64,000 bases of DNA from DAINBT01 sp036732785. GTDB lineage: Bacteria; Planctomycetota; Phycisphaerae; Sedimentisphaerales; SM23-30. Below, piece by piece: positions 13,301 through 20,435 of the stretch (the first letter of the stretch is position 1; each line of letters starts with the position of its first letter). The stretch lies in the NCBI GenBank assembly GCA_964537505.1, contig CAZICK010000005.1, positions 1 to 64,000 of the forward strand, given 5' to 3'. The notes under the pieces are model-generated. The model saw only the letters and a list, made by a program, of their open reading frames with translations, had not been told where the DNA came from and made no database searches. Both the position numbers and the translations under genes were made by a program.

Positions 13301-13563
13301 TCCAATGTACCCTCCACCCAGAATATCACCGGATCGCCGTCCACACTCAACACCAATTCCGCCTCCGCCGCATCCGTCATAGGGTCAATCGAAACACCGC
13401 CTCCTTCCGCCCCACGGTAGCCGAGAATATCCCATATACCTGCCGTGTCCAGCAATAAGCGACGCTCCAGATTCTCCAACTGCAGTTTGGCCCTGCCGTT
13501 CGAACCAGCCGGCCTCTTACTCGCAAAAAGCCTCTCGTAACGACGTCGTATTTTGCGTAACAT
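4348..13563 (-). CDS. Giant LEPR-XLL protein with tandem ASH (choice-of-anchor D) domains, 3071 aa
   Basis: AGGAG (13571-13575) lies 7 nt before the ATG. The N-terminus is very basic and then reads LENLERRLLLD, the planctomycete LEPR-XLL motif of large secreted proteins. Rough layout from DNA position: residues 30-620, propeller-like repeats (ALTWVDGGNIYV, IAISNMGEIFVSY); about 900-1450 and 1890-2010, acidic beta-sandwich modules resembling lectin/choice-of-anchor domains (FDFNAG, ETLDLLVSVDG); six ASH-type Ig domains starting near 1779, 2070, 2219, 2350, 2474 and 2578 (e.g. LNFGSLVVGSSATESFTIRN); about 2698-3071, a Gly/Asp beta-rich C-terminal region. There is no catalytic motif and no PEP-CTERM tail. 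Strongly acidic; probably a surface or S-layer-associated protein. Its closest kin are the large uncharacterised planctomycete surface proteins. Confidence 0.9.
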   Translation of the reverse strand: MLRKIRRRYERLFASKRPAGSNGRAKLQLENLERRLLLDTAGIWDILGYRGAEGGGVSIDPMTDAAEAELVLSVDGDPVIFWVEGTLEEYVGGPSNGSGRVMFHWQTSGPIYARQYGGEDIGWWDLRSGSGDPGGAIGTGSELDAAAGPNGEIALTWVDGGNIYVSLWDGNEWADLGSASGGPASEKPSIAISNMGEIFVSYTAIHPNSSEGQRDIVVKKYGDLGWTELISDEVGLFGENLDGSPQKTGGVSNDDGDSFDSSVAIDLEGRPIVAWMNSSWQGGGDICVKRWNGQSWGEWPAGSASDPDNDGNWGISNDSTMSLQPDIAVSDDGDVIVTWVNWQDWDNYDSAGVFVKVLHSGSVWEAYAAGSASGAGIAQDSGLGAGMADLGWYYSPKIDLDSSGQPFIVWQGYGEGERNTANRTGDTDGDESPLMSVYASHYDSGSFDLLYSNSRGVANQGGRIAWMPTGLVGANDELIMAYTWHDSEWDEFHHDDEILVRYWDTNAWLDFGRGAGSNGNELVGNFPTFLSAGDEIQMGVIDYDGDPSTEMDVMASLPDTSGGNNSKLYLYRRDIDEWTNDTSVSDISFGWVHDLRGDPNPESNVNGAPLLAYLDDLTRLPYVYKWTEAGWNLVGGVAAGSAGTLNNEGISVQAGPNETIMLAYTKDVLSHGVTTGQIVTRLWDPVVGSWADADLGTLPVEGGKEAAYFANFDGFDWDGTSWNNNWDDHNGDVNEGQYNDDNIYVYEDGDRVYDEPWGWYFWDLWNPLNDGEISELVEGGTSDEAGRLWVNSDGDDQTGGLEIVITVPEDDPVSGLAGTSIVGNLDHFFRLINDGYINVELSYSLDAQGIPGDDSNPGSENIDLEIRLVVDGVDCGQIATVSAGEMIGYSDATEWHFDSKTFAGGPLDLSFGWHTVGIYAVAMVQEIPDLSFTFDDGGINGTEFAAWVPEPDPPEANAVYTCADIDVPVLGGVDGNEGILLTLGPAGATQAATYTFTRAGDITVDFYYELDTAALEAGDTLALFVELDGEEDEVDRTDLEIISTGGASNIQGYYHHTFTEMAPGEHTLTLRGELVDANDNETGTIGLDSITISATGMGVEQVVRARIDNFAVYQRVTPAAGALSDSDTYDFNAGAEGWVYADVSDVGGVVDGGYDGGGGTGVGGSNGLEMTLGDGVAGEEDMSGAFSQTLNLADSQYTTITFSYNLIVDQNVAAGETLSLYVTLDGTALGTFQVTGTGTGTVTSGWQEEITLNAGMLSAGNHTLSYVATLTNSDVNVEAQGWFYLDDVEIDYYSTYGRWEFPWTPNGNVGGNTAVGPGDNGTFNFQSNIHSILTDTGALQSQEYRIEDIVQAADGTMEISFRYRLTGSWDADIQVFVDAVECDSEDPIDHPLPLAWADSPAWYNGIDDDQEYTWVRAVGEDIAAGSHTVRIVVSGTGETELWIDNLTILASEPTDLERPIATLLGIGSDGTRPFSVTVLNRSEGLRVYANAEQDSDGVSEVWPDSTIGSYGYNYGEPAFLGDGYTTSTVYQLNNNEWTKYGSDIKVTQGIDCLGVASGEAAAMVQMPGSTVMIVADIAIGPGGLPWLAVYEAQTDWVDTSDPADGVPDLFEIHWVIPISGSEGYWTMPYTVLDSQILAWMNAPADPRGNANFVPHWEDMGFTPTAAYHGYTELELVSSGGKRPAVAWTQRDENGFNHDVAAMRWEDGVWGVLGNVESVQNDVFWSSANIMEMIVMPGSDSDPIVAYYMGHLDCYGIREFLAGTDIPQMVVSEESGTINDDLLEFGATTISYVDQSFSVTNAGQVDLTICGIEMGGYGDLASNPFSLWPPGLEFPISLASGESKGFVVRFDPTGVPAGYYDSVLVVHTNMPTHPTHPFAHFYELSMHVEVDSQTGMDVNDLSFVYDDTIINGGWIPDLSGKFQQEFTVATPGDVNLGFDYQLLLGEQLTSGETLDLLVSVDGVDVTSLGDYQIVGGDSQDSDYLSVVLTLNDLTAGGHVLAIQGELSRSTGGVIGGTGTMRLDNITLAGASWNFNLYPGVGVWEFTGDTENPDATDGNWNKNSGVSGSGGLETVLGDPLEIKELIITNTGESDLTIFEWGFGGTAFRILNVAEDGVAGAVISRHQADGSYDEENISSENMVGASDDVVLQPDDFLTLMIVFEPTEIRENGFSDTLRIVSNNINNEYVAVTLSGIGVSGARIGVEVDGESVADYDPITEEYDQIDFGSVIKGQSGQVEVTIRNNGSSDLTLLSVVENNIPPELEIWPVLDNYVLTPKGTPGDEVVVTLTYTPSISEEENDRSPVALETMLAITSDDPDLADRLFTIEVVGLGVPQIPMVELINMDTGEPMDPHQLDFGNVYIGSPNTKTFQVKNIGGAQLRIERFQIEHKQGTGTNLFVVAPQNLPNEDSDDIILAYGSDPYTITVTFTPTEAGVGWDKLHILYYDNGLKETTVNLIGTGIGQKLEVTDSWGNPGDGQIDFESVGQGQTAVQTITLTNAGSSSLTITGWTLTGDTDEFSLVNASGQIILGPGSTQQIGVEFTPSSATGSFSGTVTIVSNDPESPVTVTLTGAGATPGQVEIDTESLNFGSLVVGSSATESFTIRNDGSSNLLVTGIEVDSLYFTLDTLLDPDDDSDDITLVPGQERVVSVTFMPVNMFDTRTMDQPPTVVVTTDDQSGDGPVETTVTLRGQSILTSQVSGGKLLWTDSNNNIIQIVVSSGTASVLPVDGNNRDIGKIELSGTSTKSVLTVTGPKSGARIGQITGEILKNIVLKNITLDGDMNDDGLEDNDNAIEVDVLTGMLKLGNIVNGADITISNTLGKGAKISAGVIGDDTDIVVGQGDAQGNVAKFQATSFGLGTLTTDSLAGLKIGKGDFDATVQIDGDARKISLTGTNVAGSFIIGGDLTNLKAANAGFSGMVAAENIGKISFGNMIGAEISVRGELGKLTSRGNMIDSLILAGYNLGEDGQIGTSDDSPASGGRINNVKISGGVDSSYILSGIVPNTAGNFNVFDDPPLTHNMRTGTIGQVRFGDVFDSGPAFGVAAYGNIDKVQVGSIVLTPGASPWDYFQMREF

Positions 13564-13889
13564 CGCTTATCTCCTGTAAAATGGTATTCTGTTGCATGCC
13601 AATCGGTTCATCGTCAGGGCTGCTTCAAGGTAGGAATATAATCAACTCGTGGGTTTTTCGAGGTCTGTCCGGCTCGAGTGAATTCGCCGAACTCGCACCA
13701 CCACTAAACACAGGCGCAACCAGGGGATGGTCTCAAACGCCATGACAACATAATGCATCCAGCAATTTTCTTTTAGTTTACTATAATTCCTGGTATCGGT
13801 CAAGGCAATTATTGGCCACATCTCCTGAATTATAGGCCTACTCCTCCAGACGCCTGCTAACTGCTTATCATCCAGCCTTACTATCTTTC
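13564..13889. other. Leader region upstream of the giant gene
   Basis: This contains the ribosome binding site of the giant gene (13571-13575). An 89-codon frame at 13642-13911 (-) overlaps the end of bioD by 22 bases, but it has no visible Shine-Dalgarno, no recognisable family and a low-quality composition, so it is not called. The promoter of the giant gene must lie here or within bioD; no clear -35/-10 pair was found. Confidence 0.4.
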
Positions 13890-14627
13890 CTATCCTACCC
13901 TTTCTTCCCATCTTACCAGCCCCGCAGCAGAAAACACTTCATCGGACAGCTTCCCTTTTTCGACGCAACTGCTTTTGTCATAAGGAATTACAGTAAGCAC
14001 CTCCACACCGCTCGTCTCAGTTATTACCCGGGCATTGGTCTCCTGGGCCAGGTCTGCCTCATCTGCCTGATAGCCGTTGATGACAATTCCCGCGATTTTG
14101 AGCTTTTTTGACCGGCACGCCTCCACTGTCAGCAGCGTATGATTAATGGTTCCAAGTCGGCTGCCCGCCACGATCACTACCGGCAGCATCATATCAGCCA
14201 TCAAGTCGATCACCCAATAATCCCTGCTAATCGGCACCATTACTCCTCCGATCCCTTCAACTATTACCGCATCGCTTACGCCGATCACATTGCTGTAGGC
14301 CAGCTCTAATTGCTGCCAATCTATTTCCCGCCCCGAACGTTCTGCCGCCACCGCCGGGGCAAGCTCCTCCATGTAGCGAATCGGATTTATCTGTTCCAGA
14401 CTCAACGGACTATCGACGCAATGAGCCAGAAACTCCGCATCGGCGCTAACCAGCCCTTCCCGCGACAACCTGCACCCGGTCGCGATCGGCTTAAATACCC
14501 CCACCCTCATGCCTTTCGCCTTCAACTGCCGGGCAATGGCCCCAGCCACCAGAGTCTTACCTATCCCGGTATCGGTACCCGTCACAAACAAACCCTTGAC
14601 ACGCTCAAATCGTCTTTTTTTTTCCAT
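13890..14627 (-). CDS. bioD: Dethiobiotin synthetase
   Basis: ATP-dependent synthase that closes the ureido ring of dethiobiotin from 7,8-diaminopelargonate and CO2, the penultimate step of biotin synthesis. The P-loop GTDTGIGKT lies near residues 17-25, followed by the substrate/Mg region FKPIATGC and the conserved VEGIGGVMVPI block. The length of 245 residues is slightly above the usual 220-230. No other biotin gene (bioA/B/F) is in the window, so the gene is detached from a bio operon here. It is divergent from the fucosidase gene, with 159 bp between the starts; no good Shine-Dalgarno precedes the ATG. Confidence 0.92.
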   Translation of the reverse strand: MEKKRRFERVKGLFVTGTDTGIGKTLVAGAIARQLKAKGMRVGVFKPIATGCRLSREGLVSADAEFLAHCVDSPLSLEQINPIRYMEELAPAVAAERSGREIDWQQLELAYSNVIGVSDAVIVEGIGGVMVPISRDYWVIDLMADMMLPVVIVAGSRLGTINHTLLTVEACRSKKLKIAGIVINGYQADEADLAQETNARVITETSGVEVLTVIPYDKSSCVEKGKLSDEVFSAAGLVRWEERVG

Positions 14628-14693
14628 AGCAACAGCATAACACGGACCGCCCCAATTACAAGTAAATTAAGGTAGTTCGTCGCCCATTTTTTG

Positions 14694-14721
14694 TTGACAG
14701 GTGATGATTTTGGAGTATCTT
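14694..14721 (+). promoter_or_regulatory. Candidate sigma-70 promoter of the fucosidase gene
   Basis: TTGACA (14694-14699), a 16-nt spacer, then TATCTT (14716-14721), placing initiation about 60 nt before the ATG at 14787. The -35 is perfect and the -10 matches four of six bases. GGAG at 14776-14779 lies 7 nt before the start codon. Confidence 0.5.
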
Positions 14722-14786
14722 TACTGTTATGCTAAAGGCTATTTGGTTCAAGACCATTGCGAAACTCACAATAACGGAGTTGGCTC

Positions 14787-16541
14787 ATGACATCCAGATC
14801 ACTTATAAGTTTGATATGCATTATTGTCGCGTTTAATTCTGCCTGCCGAATGCACGTTTCCGCCGCTTCTCAGGACCAAACCCCGTCCCGGGAGGACGTC
14901 AGGCTCGAATGGTTTCGCCAGGGGCGTTTTGGCCTGTTCATCCATTGGGGACCGGTTAGCCTCAAAGGCACGGAAATCGGCTGGTCACGAGACAACCAAG
15001 TCCCGGTAAAAGAATATGACAACCTCTACAAGCAATTTAATCCGATCAAGTTTATCGCTGCAGAGTGGGTAACCATTGCTAAACAGGCCGGCATGAAATA
15101 CCTGGTAATCACCGCCAAGCATCACGACGGGTTTTGCCTTTGGAACTCCAAATACACCGACTACGACATTGCCTCCACCCCTTTTGCCCGTGATGTAATC
15201 AAGGAATTAGCCGCCGAATGCCGCCGTCAGGACATCGTATTTTGCACATACTATTCCATTCTCGATTGGCATCATCCTCACTATCTGCCCCAGTCCCATG
15301 GCGGTCCCGGCCAGCCTTTGGCCGAAGACCAAAAACCAGACTTCGACACCTACGTCACCTACATGAAGAACCAACTCCGCGAATTGGTACAAGACTATGG
15401 CCCACTGGGCATCCTCTGGTTCGACGGTGAATGGGAAGACACCTGGAACAGTCAAAGGGGCAGGGACCTTTACAAGTATGTCAGATCGCTCCAGAGAAAC
15501 ATCATCATCAACAACCGCGTCGGCAAAGGCCGCGACGGCATGGCCGGAACCACCCAAACCAGCGAATACGCCGGCGACTATGACACACCGGAACAGCAGA
15601 TCGGCAAATTCCAGATTGACCGCCCATGGGAAACCTGCATGACCATTTGTGAGCAGTGGGCATGGAAACCCGACGATCAGATGAAATCACTCAAACAGTG
15701 CATTCAAACTCTCGTTAAAACTGTCGGCGGTGACGGCAATTTTCTTTTCAACGTCGGCCCTATGCCCGACGGCCGCATCGAACCTCGCCAGGCGAGTCGC
15801 CTCCGCGAAATGGGACAATGGCTCGAAAAATACGGCCTAAGTATTTACGACACACGAGGCGGCCCCTTCAAACCCGGCCCCTGGGGCGTGAGCACATACG
15901 CGAATAATCGTATTTATCTACACGTTCTCGCGTGGGACGGCCAGGAGCTGACACTTCCGCCGATCGATAAGAAAATTGTGCATAGCTCGCTCCTAACCGG
16001 TGGCCGGTTAGAATTGAAGCAGACGAAAAAAGATATTGTTGTCACTGTCGGACAGGACGACCAGATGGAAATCGATACTATCGTGGTTCTGGAACTTGAT
16101 GGTCCCGCGGCCGAGATTGCTCCTGTGAGTTTGCCTTCGCTGTCCCTGGCTTTTAAGAAGCCGGCCCAGGCTTCCAACGTACACGGTAATATGCAGCAGT
16201 ATGGCCCGATGATGGCTTTTGACGATGACGATGATACCCGCTGGGCTACCGACGCCGGTACAGACAAGGCCTGGCTGGAGGTCGATCTCGGTGAACCACA
16301 TACGATTAATAAGGCTGTTATTTGCGAAGCTTACGCCGGACGGGTGCGAAAGTTTGAATTGCAGTATAAAGTTGACGACGCGTGGCAAAGCTTTTATCAG
16401 GGTACAACTTTGAGTGAGCGTACTGTTTTGACATTCAGTCCAATTACCGCCCGGCATGTTCGGTTGAATATTCTGCAGGCCGCCGAGGGGCCGACTATTT
16501 GGGAATTTCAACTCATGCGGACCAAAGATGCCGGTCGATAA
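14787..16541 (+). CDS. Secreted alpha-L-fucosidase (GH29) with C-terminal F5/8C carbohydrate-binding domain
   Basis: Hydrolyses terminal alpha-L-fucose from glycans. A signal peptide ends near residue 26 (MHVSA/ASQ); the SAC at 18-20 is a poor lipobox. GH29 landmarks are RFGLFIHWGP (47-56), the His-rich KHHDGFCLW (111-119), and GILWFDGEWE (208-217), whose Asp213 is the expected retaining nucleophile. A discoidin/F5-8C-like module (about 448-578: AFDDDDDTRWATD, WLEVDLG, RHVRLNIL) would bind sugar. Total length of 584 suits GH29 plus one binding domain. GGAG at 14776-14779 sets the start. It suggests use of fucosylated polysaccharides (algal fucoidan or mucin), but no sulfatase or transporter cluster is adjacent. 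Confidence 0.93.
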   Translation: MTSRSLISLICIIVAFNSACRMHVSAASQDQTPSREDVRLEWFRQGRFGLFIHWGPVSLKGTEIGWSRDNQVPVKEYDNLYKQFNPIKFIAAEWVTIAKQAGMKYLVITAKHHDGFCLWNSKYTDYDIASTPFARDVIKELAAECRRQDIVFCTYYSILDWHHPHYLPQSHGGPGQPLAEDQKPDFDTYVTYMKNQLRELVQDYGPLGILWFDGEWEDTWNSQRGRDLYKYVRSLQRNIIINNRVGKGRDGMAGTTQTSEYAGDYDTPEQQIGKFQIDRPWETCMTICEQWAWKPDDQMKSLKQCIQTLVKTVGGDGNFLFNVGPMPDGRIEPRQASRLREMGQWLEKYGLSIYDTRGGPFKPGPWGVSTYANNRIYLHVLAWDGQELTLPPIDKKIVHSSLLTGGRLELKQTKKDIVVTVGQDDQMEIDTIVVLELDGPAAEIAPVSLPSLSLAFKKPAQASNVHGNMQQYGPMMAFDDDDDTRWATDAGTDKAWLEVDLGEPHTINKAVICEAYAGRVRKFELQYKVDDAWQSFYQGTTLSERTVLTFSPITARHVRLNILQAAEGPTIWEFQLMRTKDAGR

Positions 16542-16581
16542 ATAGTACTGTTTCCAATAGGCATAAAAAAAGGAGACGATT

Positions 16582-17022
16582 ATGAAAAAGTCGAAACTTA
16601 ACCTGATTATCGATGCATTAATGTTGCTGTGTATTGCTGCCATTGCAGGAATCGGCTTATTGATCAAATATGTGCTGGTCCCTGGCGTTCAGCGGTGGGA
16701 AATCTACGACCGAAATGTGGACTTGTCCTATTGGGGGATGGACCGCCATGAATGGGGATCCATCCACTTCACAATCGCATTGACCTTTCTCGTTTTGCTT
16801 ATAATCCATATTGTTTTGCACTGGCCTGTGATTATCAATATTTACTGCCAATTGATCCCGAATAGTTTCTTACGCCGTGTTATTGCGGTAATCATAATCT
16901 GTTTGGTAATACTATTGGTCATTTTCCCTCTTTTCGTTGAACCGGAAGTCCAGGAACGCGGCCCTGGAAATATCCATGGCCGGCTCCAGCGTGGATCGCC
17001 AACACATAACAACCGTCAATGA
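16582..17022 (+). CDS. DUF4405-type inner-membrane protein
   Basis: AGGAG precedes ATG 16582. Three hydrophobic segments (about 9-33, 53-77, 92-112) surround DRHEWGSIHF and LLIIHIVLHW, the paired-His arrangement of DUF4405 membrane proteins, which are thought to resemble b-type cytochromes; haem binding here is inference. It is 146 residues with a polar C-terminal tail (GNIHGRLQRGS). It follows the fucosidase by 40 nt and may be co-transcribed; a candidate terminator lies just downstream. Confidence 0.75.
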   Translation: MKKSKLNLIIDALMLLCIAAIAGIGLLIKYVLVPGVQRWEIYDRNVDLSYWGMDRHEWGSIHFTIALTFLVLLIIHIVLHWPVIINIYCQLIPNSFLRRVIAVIIICLVILLVIFPLFVEPEVQERGPGNIHGRLQRGSPTHNNRQ

Positions 17023-17045
17023 GATCACGACGGGTTTGCTGTTTT

Positions 17046-17069
17046 GTCTCAACAAGGTGAGACCTTTTT
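17046..17069 (+). terminator. Candidate intrinsic terminator after the DUF4405 gene
   Basis: A six-base-pair stem (GTCTCA 17046-17051 with TGAGAC 17058-17063), a six-base loop, then CTTTTT. The stem is short but the placement, 23 nt after the stop codon, is right. The rest of the gap to 17307 shows nothing else. Confidence 0.5.
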
Positions 17070-17307
17070 GGGGGCGCAATGAGCAGGAAACACCAGCAAA
17101 GTGGCGCCAGGTTCGGCCTTGCACATCATATCTGCTTATGTAACAAACAGATACAGCTTTTTGTCGGTTTCAGTGGAATGTTCTCGCAGGAGGGGAGTCA
17201 TTATGCTATATTCCGGTACGTAGCGAAGTATATGAATTCTCAGATAGTTTGTGTAGGATTATGTTGGTAAACTTACAGGTGTGAATTTATATGGGAAATT
17301 CAGGTTT

Positions 17308-18870
17308 ATGAATAGCGGTTGCAGATTAAGGAAGCTTTTCTTCAAGGGGGTATTGTGTGTATATCTGTTCGTGGTCGCTCAATACGGCTGCGATTCCGGC
17401 CACCGGATCAACTCGGTGGACAAAGATGTATATAAAGTAATCGAGGAGAAATGGGACAAGAGTTTCGCAGGTCGATCGGATTATAAGATCGACTTTGACG
17501 CCGAACCCCGCGGCGACTTGGCAATCGAAGAATTGATTGGAGAAACCGGTGTGCTGGGCCTGTCCGACGCGGTTGCGTTTGCGACCGGTCACAGTTATCT
17601 TTATCAGGAGGAAAAAGAAGTTTTTTGTCTTCAGGGCCTGGATATGATCCTTGCGAATCATAATTTGTTTGCGTTTCCCGACAAGTCAGGGGCGGGGGTG
17701 GTTACAAAGGGGAACGGCAAGGCGGTTGCAGATAAGATGTCGACCACGGCAGAGTTAGCTGAGGTGTGGTCCGCGGTTCTCACCGAGGCACTGCGTAAAG
17801 GAACGACATCGCAACTGAGTGGCCCTTTGGCGCAGCCCTTGCCAAACAAAATAAAACGGGGGGACGACCCGGGGAACATGACACAACTTGACAGAGACGC
17901 CCTGTACCAGCTCCGTTCGTTCAATCACTTTCGAAGGAAGTTTGTGGTATGGATTAAGACCGGTTACTATCGTGTTCTGCAGGGTCAGGATGGGGTAAAG
18001 GCTGCGATGGAAAATCACAAAACCCTGGAGGAGACTTGTGAAAATATGGAAAAACTGCTTGGTGCCGGCCGAATACAAAGATACGAGCTGGATCGGGCGT
18101 ATCAGGAGAAACTACAGGCATGGGAGGGATACCTCAGTGCCAAGGGTAATTACGAGCAATTGCTGGACGAATTCAAGCTGGAGATTGGAGCACCTGTTCG
18201 CACAGAGTTTTGTCTGGATGAGAAGGAACTGGCTATATTGCGTGAGGCCGGCGCATCGCAAGAGTCGCTTTCCATGGAAGAGGCAATAGAAAATGTGTTG
18301 GAGAACCGTCTGGACCTTGCCAACCTGGCCGATGAGTTGACTGACCGGCTGCATAAAGTATTTCGAACCGCCTACAATCCGAATGGCCGTTTGGATTTTA
18401 TCGACCACAGCACAAAGGTCTCGGATGAGCAATTAGAGCACCCTTCACTGGAGTATCTTGAAAAACAGTTTAATCTTGAATTCAGCGAGGATATGTCGTT
18501 CGATCAGTTGAATGAGCATAACGAGTTTCGCAAGGATATGATAGCGATGTTCCGGAAATATAGAGAATACGCCCAAAAAGTCAATAAGATTATCATGGAT
18601 GTGCGAAGTGAATATCGAGATATTGAGGAAGCGACCGAACGTTACCGGTTGCAATTGGAAAGCATTAAACTGGCCCAAAAACGAGCGAATGACAGTTTTG
18701 CACTTTTGCGAAACGATATTGGCAATGTAGGCGATGTACTGCGTGCCCAGGACGATCTGCATAAGGCGAATATCGGGGCAACAGAAGCGCTGGTGGACAG
18801 CGCCATTGCCATCATGAAAATTCAGGTTCAACCGGACGCTACGTGGCAAAAGTGGGATTGGAAAAACTAA
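17308..18870 (+). CDS. TolC-family outer-membrane lipoprotein
   Basis: The frame opens at GTG 17281, but ATG 17308 gives a compact lipoprotein-style signal (RKLFFKGVLCVYLFVVAQYGC, split here by a basic head and Cys28 as the likely lipidated residue; the lipobox QYGC is atypical). The mature part is about 490 residues, mostly helical with heptad-rich stretches (around 230-330 and 410-500), as in the periplasmic coiled-coil barrel of TolC/OEP proteins. Planctomycete TolC homologues often start with a similar KVIEEKWD segment. Expected role: the outer-membrane exit duct of a tripartite pump, but no RND or MFP partner is adjacent. It may be co-transcribed with the porin 69 nt downstream. Confidence 0.7.
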   Translation: MNSGCRLRKLFFKGVLCVYLFVVAQYGCDSGHRINSVDKDVYKVIEEKWDKSFAGRSDYKIDFDAEPRGDLAIEELIGETGVLGLSDAVAFATGHSYLYQEEKEVFCLQGLDMILANHNLFAFPDKSGAGVVTKGNGKAVADKMSTTAELAEVWSAVLTEALRKGTTSQLSGPLAQPLPNKIKRGDDPGNMTQLDRDALYQLRSFNHFRRKFVVWIKTGYYRVLQGQDGVKAAMENHKTLEETCENMEKLLGAGRIQRYELDRAYQEKLQAWEGYLSAKGNYEQLLDEFKLEIGAPVRTEFCLDEKELAILREAGASQESLSMEEAIENVLENRLDLANLADELTDRLHKVFRTAYNPNGRLDFIDHSTKVSDEQLEHPSLEYLEKQFNLEFSEDMSFDQLNEHNEFRKDMIAMFRKYREYAQKVNKIIMDVRSEYRDIEEATERYRLQLESIKLAQKRANDSFALLRNDIGNVGDVLRAQDDLHKANIGATEALVDSAIAIMKIQVQPDATWQKWDWKN

Positions 18871-18939
18871 AATTATCGCGTTTTTTGCCATGAATACATG
18901 CACACGTGCATAATGGATTGTTAATCATAGGAGTGGCAA

Positions 18940-20409
18940 ATGAAAAAACTGGTATCCTTAGCCATAATAGCATTGTTAACGGTCGCTTCGCCGGTACGTG
19001 CCGCCGATGATGAGACCCAGGCAAAATTCGATGCTATGCAACAACAAATCGATCAACTGCAAGCTCAACTCGATCAACAAATTCTCCAGCAAAAAAACGC
19101 CGAGTTGATGCAGGAGATGGTCGGCGAACTTATGCGGCAATCACGCAACTCGGCAGCCGACACCGCACTAACCGCCGGATACGACAAACAATTTTTCATT
19201 AAAAGCGCCGACAACCAATTTGAGCTTGAGTTTGACACTCGACTGCAATTCCGTCACAGTTATGCCCTGATTGACGACGGCAACAAAAACCTCTCCCGTG
19301 AAGGTCTGCCGAGCTCCAGCGATAACGACTCCAGCGCCAGCGCCTTCGAGTTGGAACGGGCTCGTTTAGAAATGCAGGGCCATGTGCTCAGAGATGTGAA
19401 TTACGCCATTACAATGGAAATGGACGATGACGACGAAAACCAGACAACTCTGCTGGACTACGAACTATCTCACAGCTTTATGTCTGAACTGGGTATTGTA
19501 ATTGGTCGTTACAAGGCTCCTTTCAGTAAACAGTATAACACCAGTTCCGGAAGGTCGATGATGGTTGACCGTTCATTAGCTACTACGGTGTTCAATATCG
19601 GGCGATGCACGGGCGTGGGACTCTTTGGCGACAGTTCCCTGGCCGATACGAAAATTCATTATCAGGCCGGTCTTTTCCGGGGACTGGGAGATGGAGGGAA
19701 CGTTCCTTTCTCTCAAAACGACAATAGTCCCGCACTGGCCGCCAGATTGTCTTTACCTCTGCTGGGCGCCACTCCTGACGACTTCAGTAACGAGTCTGAT
19801 TTGATGATGCATAAAAATCCTGTTATGCAGATCGGAACCGGCTTCGCTTATTCCAACGACCGGGCCGAGGATCACTTCTCCAATGGCTCCAGCGATAATT
19901 ACGATATCCTCGTTAGGAGTGGGGACGGACGTTGCAACATCGTCCAGCTCGGCGGCGAAGTCACTTTGTTCGGCGCCGATGTCTCATACAAATATAACGG
20001 CTTTTCCACTACCATCGAAGGGTACTACCAACATGCCAATTTGGACAGCGATAAAGTTGATTTTGAAGACAATTTTGCCCCTGTCGAAGCCTTTTCCCGG
20101 TATGATATGTACGGAATCGATGGCATGGGAATCGACAACTACGGCTGGTATGCGCAGGCAGGTCAATTTATCGTACCCAGAATCTTCGAACTGGCCGGTC
20201 GGGTAGGTGGAGTGTGCGTTGACAACACCAATGACAGTTATGAGTACGCCGCCGGCTGGAACTGGTATATAAGCGAGCAGGACCTGAAACTTTCCATGGA
20301 TATCACCTACATTGACGACCTGCCGATGGTTTCCTCCAGTACAAACTTTGACGGTGTGCAAAACAACAGCCTTTTCCTGATACGCACTCAATTGCAGTTC
20401 CAGTTCTAA
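18940..20409 (+). CDS. Porin of the phosphate-selective OprO/OprP family
   Basis: AGGAG lies a few bases before ATG 18940. A signal peptide (1-21, ending VRAA) is followed by a short Gln-rich coiled coil (about 27-70, MQQQIDQLQAQLDQQ) and then alternating amphipathic beta-strands. FELEFDTRLQFRHSY starts the barrel and the protein ends RTQLQFQF with terminal Phe, as expected for BAM-dependent insertion. The N-terminal coiled coil would trimerise the porin or contact peptidoglycan. Conserved OprP-like features include GRYKAPFSKQYN and the ERARLEMQGHV strand. Length 489 is normal for this family. Substrate specificity cannot be assigned; these porins carry phosphate, polyphosphate or other anions. 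Confidence 0.85.
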   Translation: MKKLVSLAIIALLTVASPVRAADDETQAKFDAMQQQIDQLQAQLDQQILQQKNAELMQEMVGELMRQSRNSAADTALTAGYDKQFFIKSADNQFELEFDTRLQFRHSYALIDDGNKNLSREGLPSSSDNDSSASAFELERARLEMQGHVLRDVNYAITMEMDDDDENQTTLLDYELSHSFMSELGIVIGRYKAPFSKQYNTSSGRSMMVDRSLATTVFNIGRCTGVGLFGDSSLADTKIHYQAGLFRGLGDGGNVPFSQNDNSPALAARLSLPLLGATPDDFSNESDLMMHKNPVMQIGTGFAYSNDRAEDHFSNGSSDNYDILVRSGDGRCNIVQLGGEVTLFGADVSYKYNGFSTTIEGYYQHANLDSDKVDFEDNFAPVEAFSRYDMYGIDGMGIDNYGWYAQAGQFIVPRIFELAGRVGGVCVDNTNDSYEYAAGWNWYISEQDLKLSMDITYIDDLPMVSSSTNFDGVQNNSLFLIRTQLQFQF

Positions 20410-20435
20410 AACGTTTTGAAAGAGCAATCCCCAAT

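Noticed and set aside
4658..13458. Many + strand frames of 60-295 codons across the giant gene
   Set aside because: They are antisense shadows of the 3071-codon gene; none has a ribosome binding site, family motif or independent codon character.
13642..13911. 89-codon minus frame overlapping the end of bioD
   Set aside because: No Shine-Dalgarno, no recognisable family, and a Trp/Cys-rich composition without domain logic.
16937..17270. Small + frames after the DUF4405 gene
   Set aside because: They overlap the terminator hairpin and lack a ribosome binding site.
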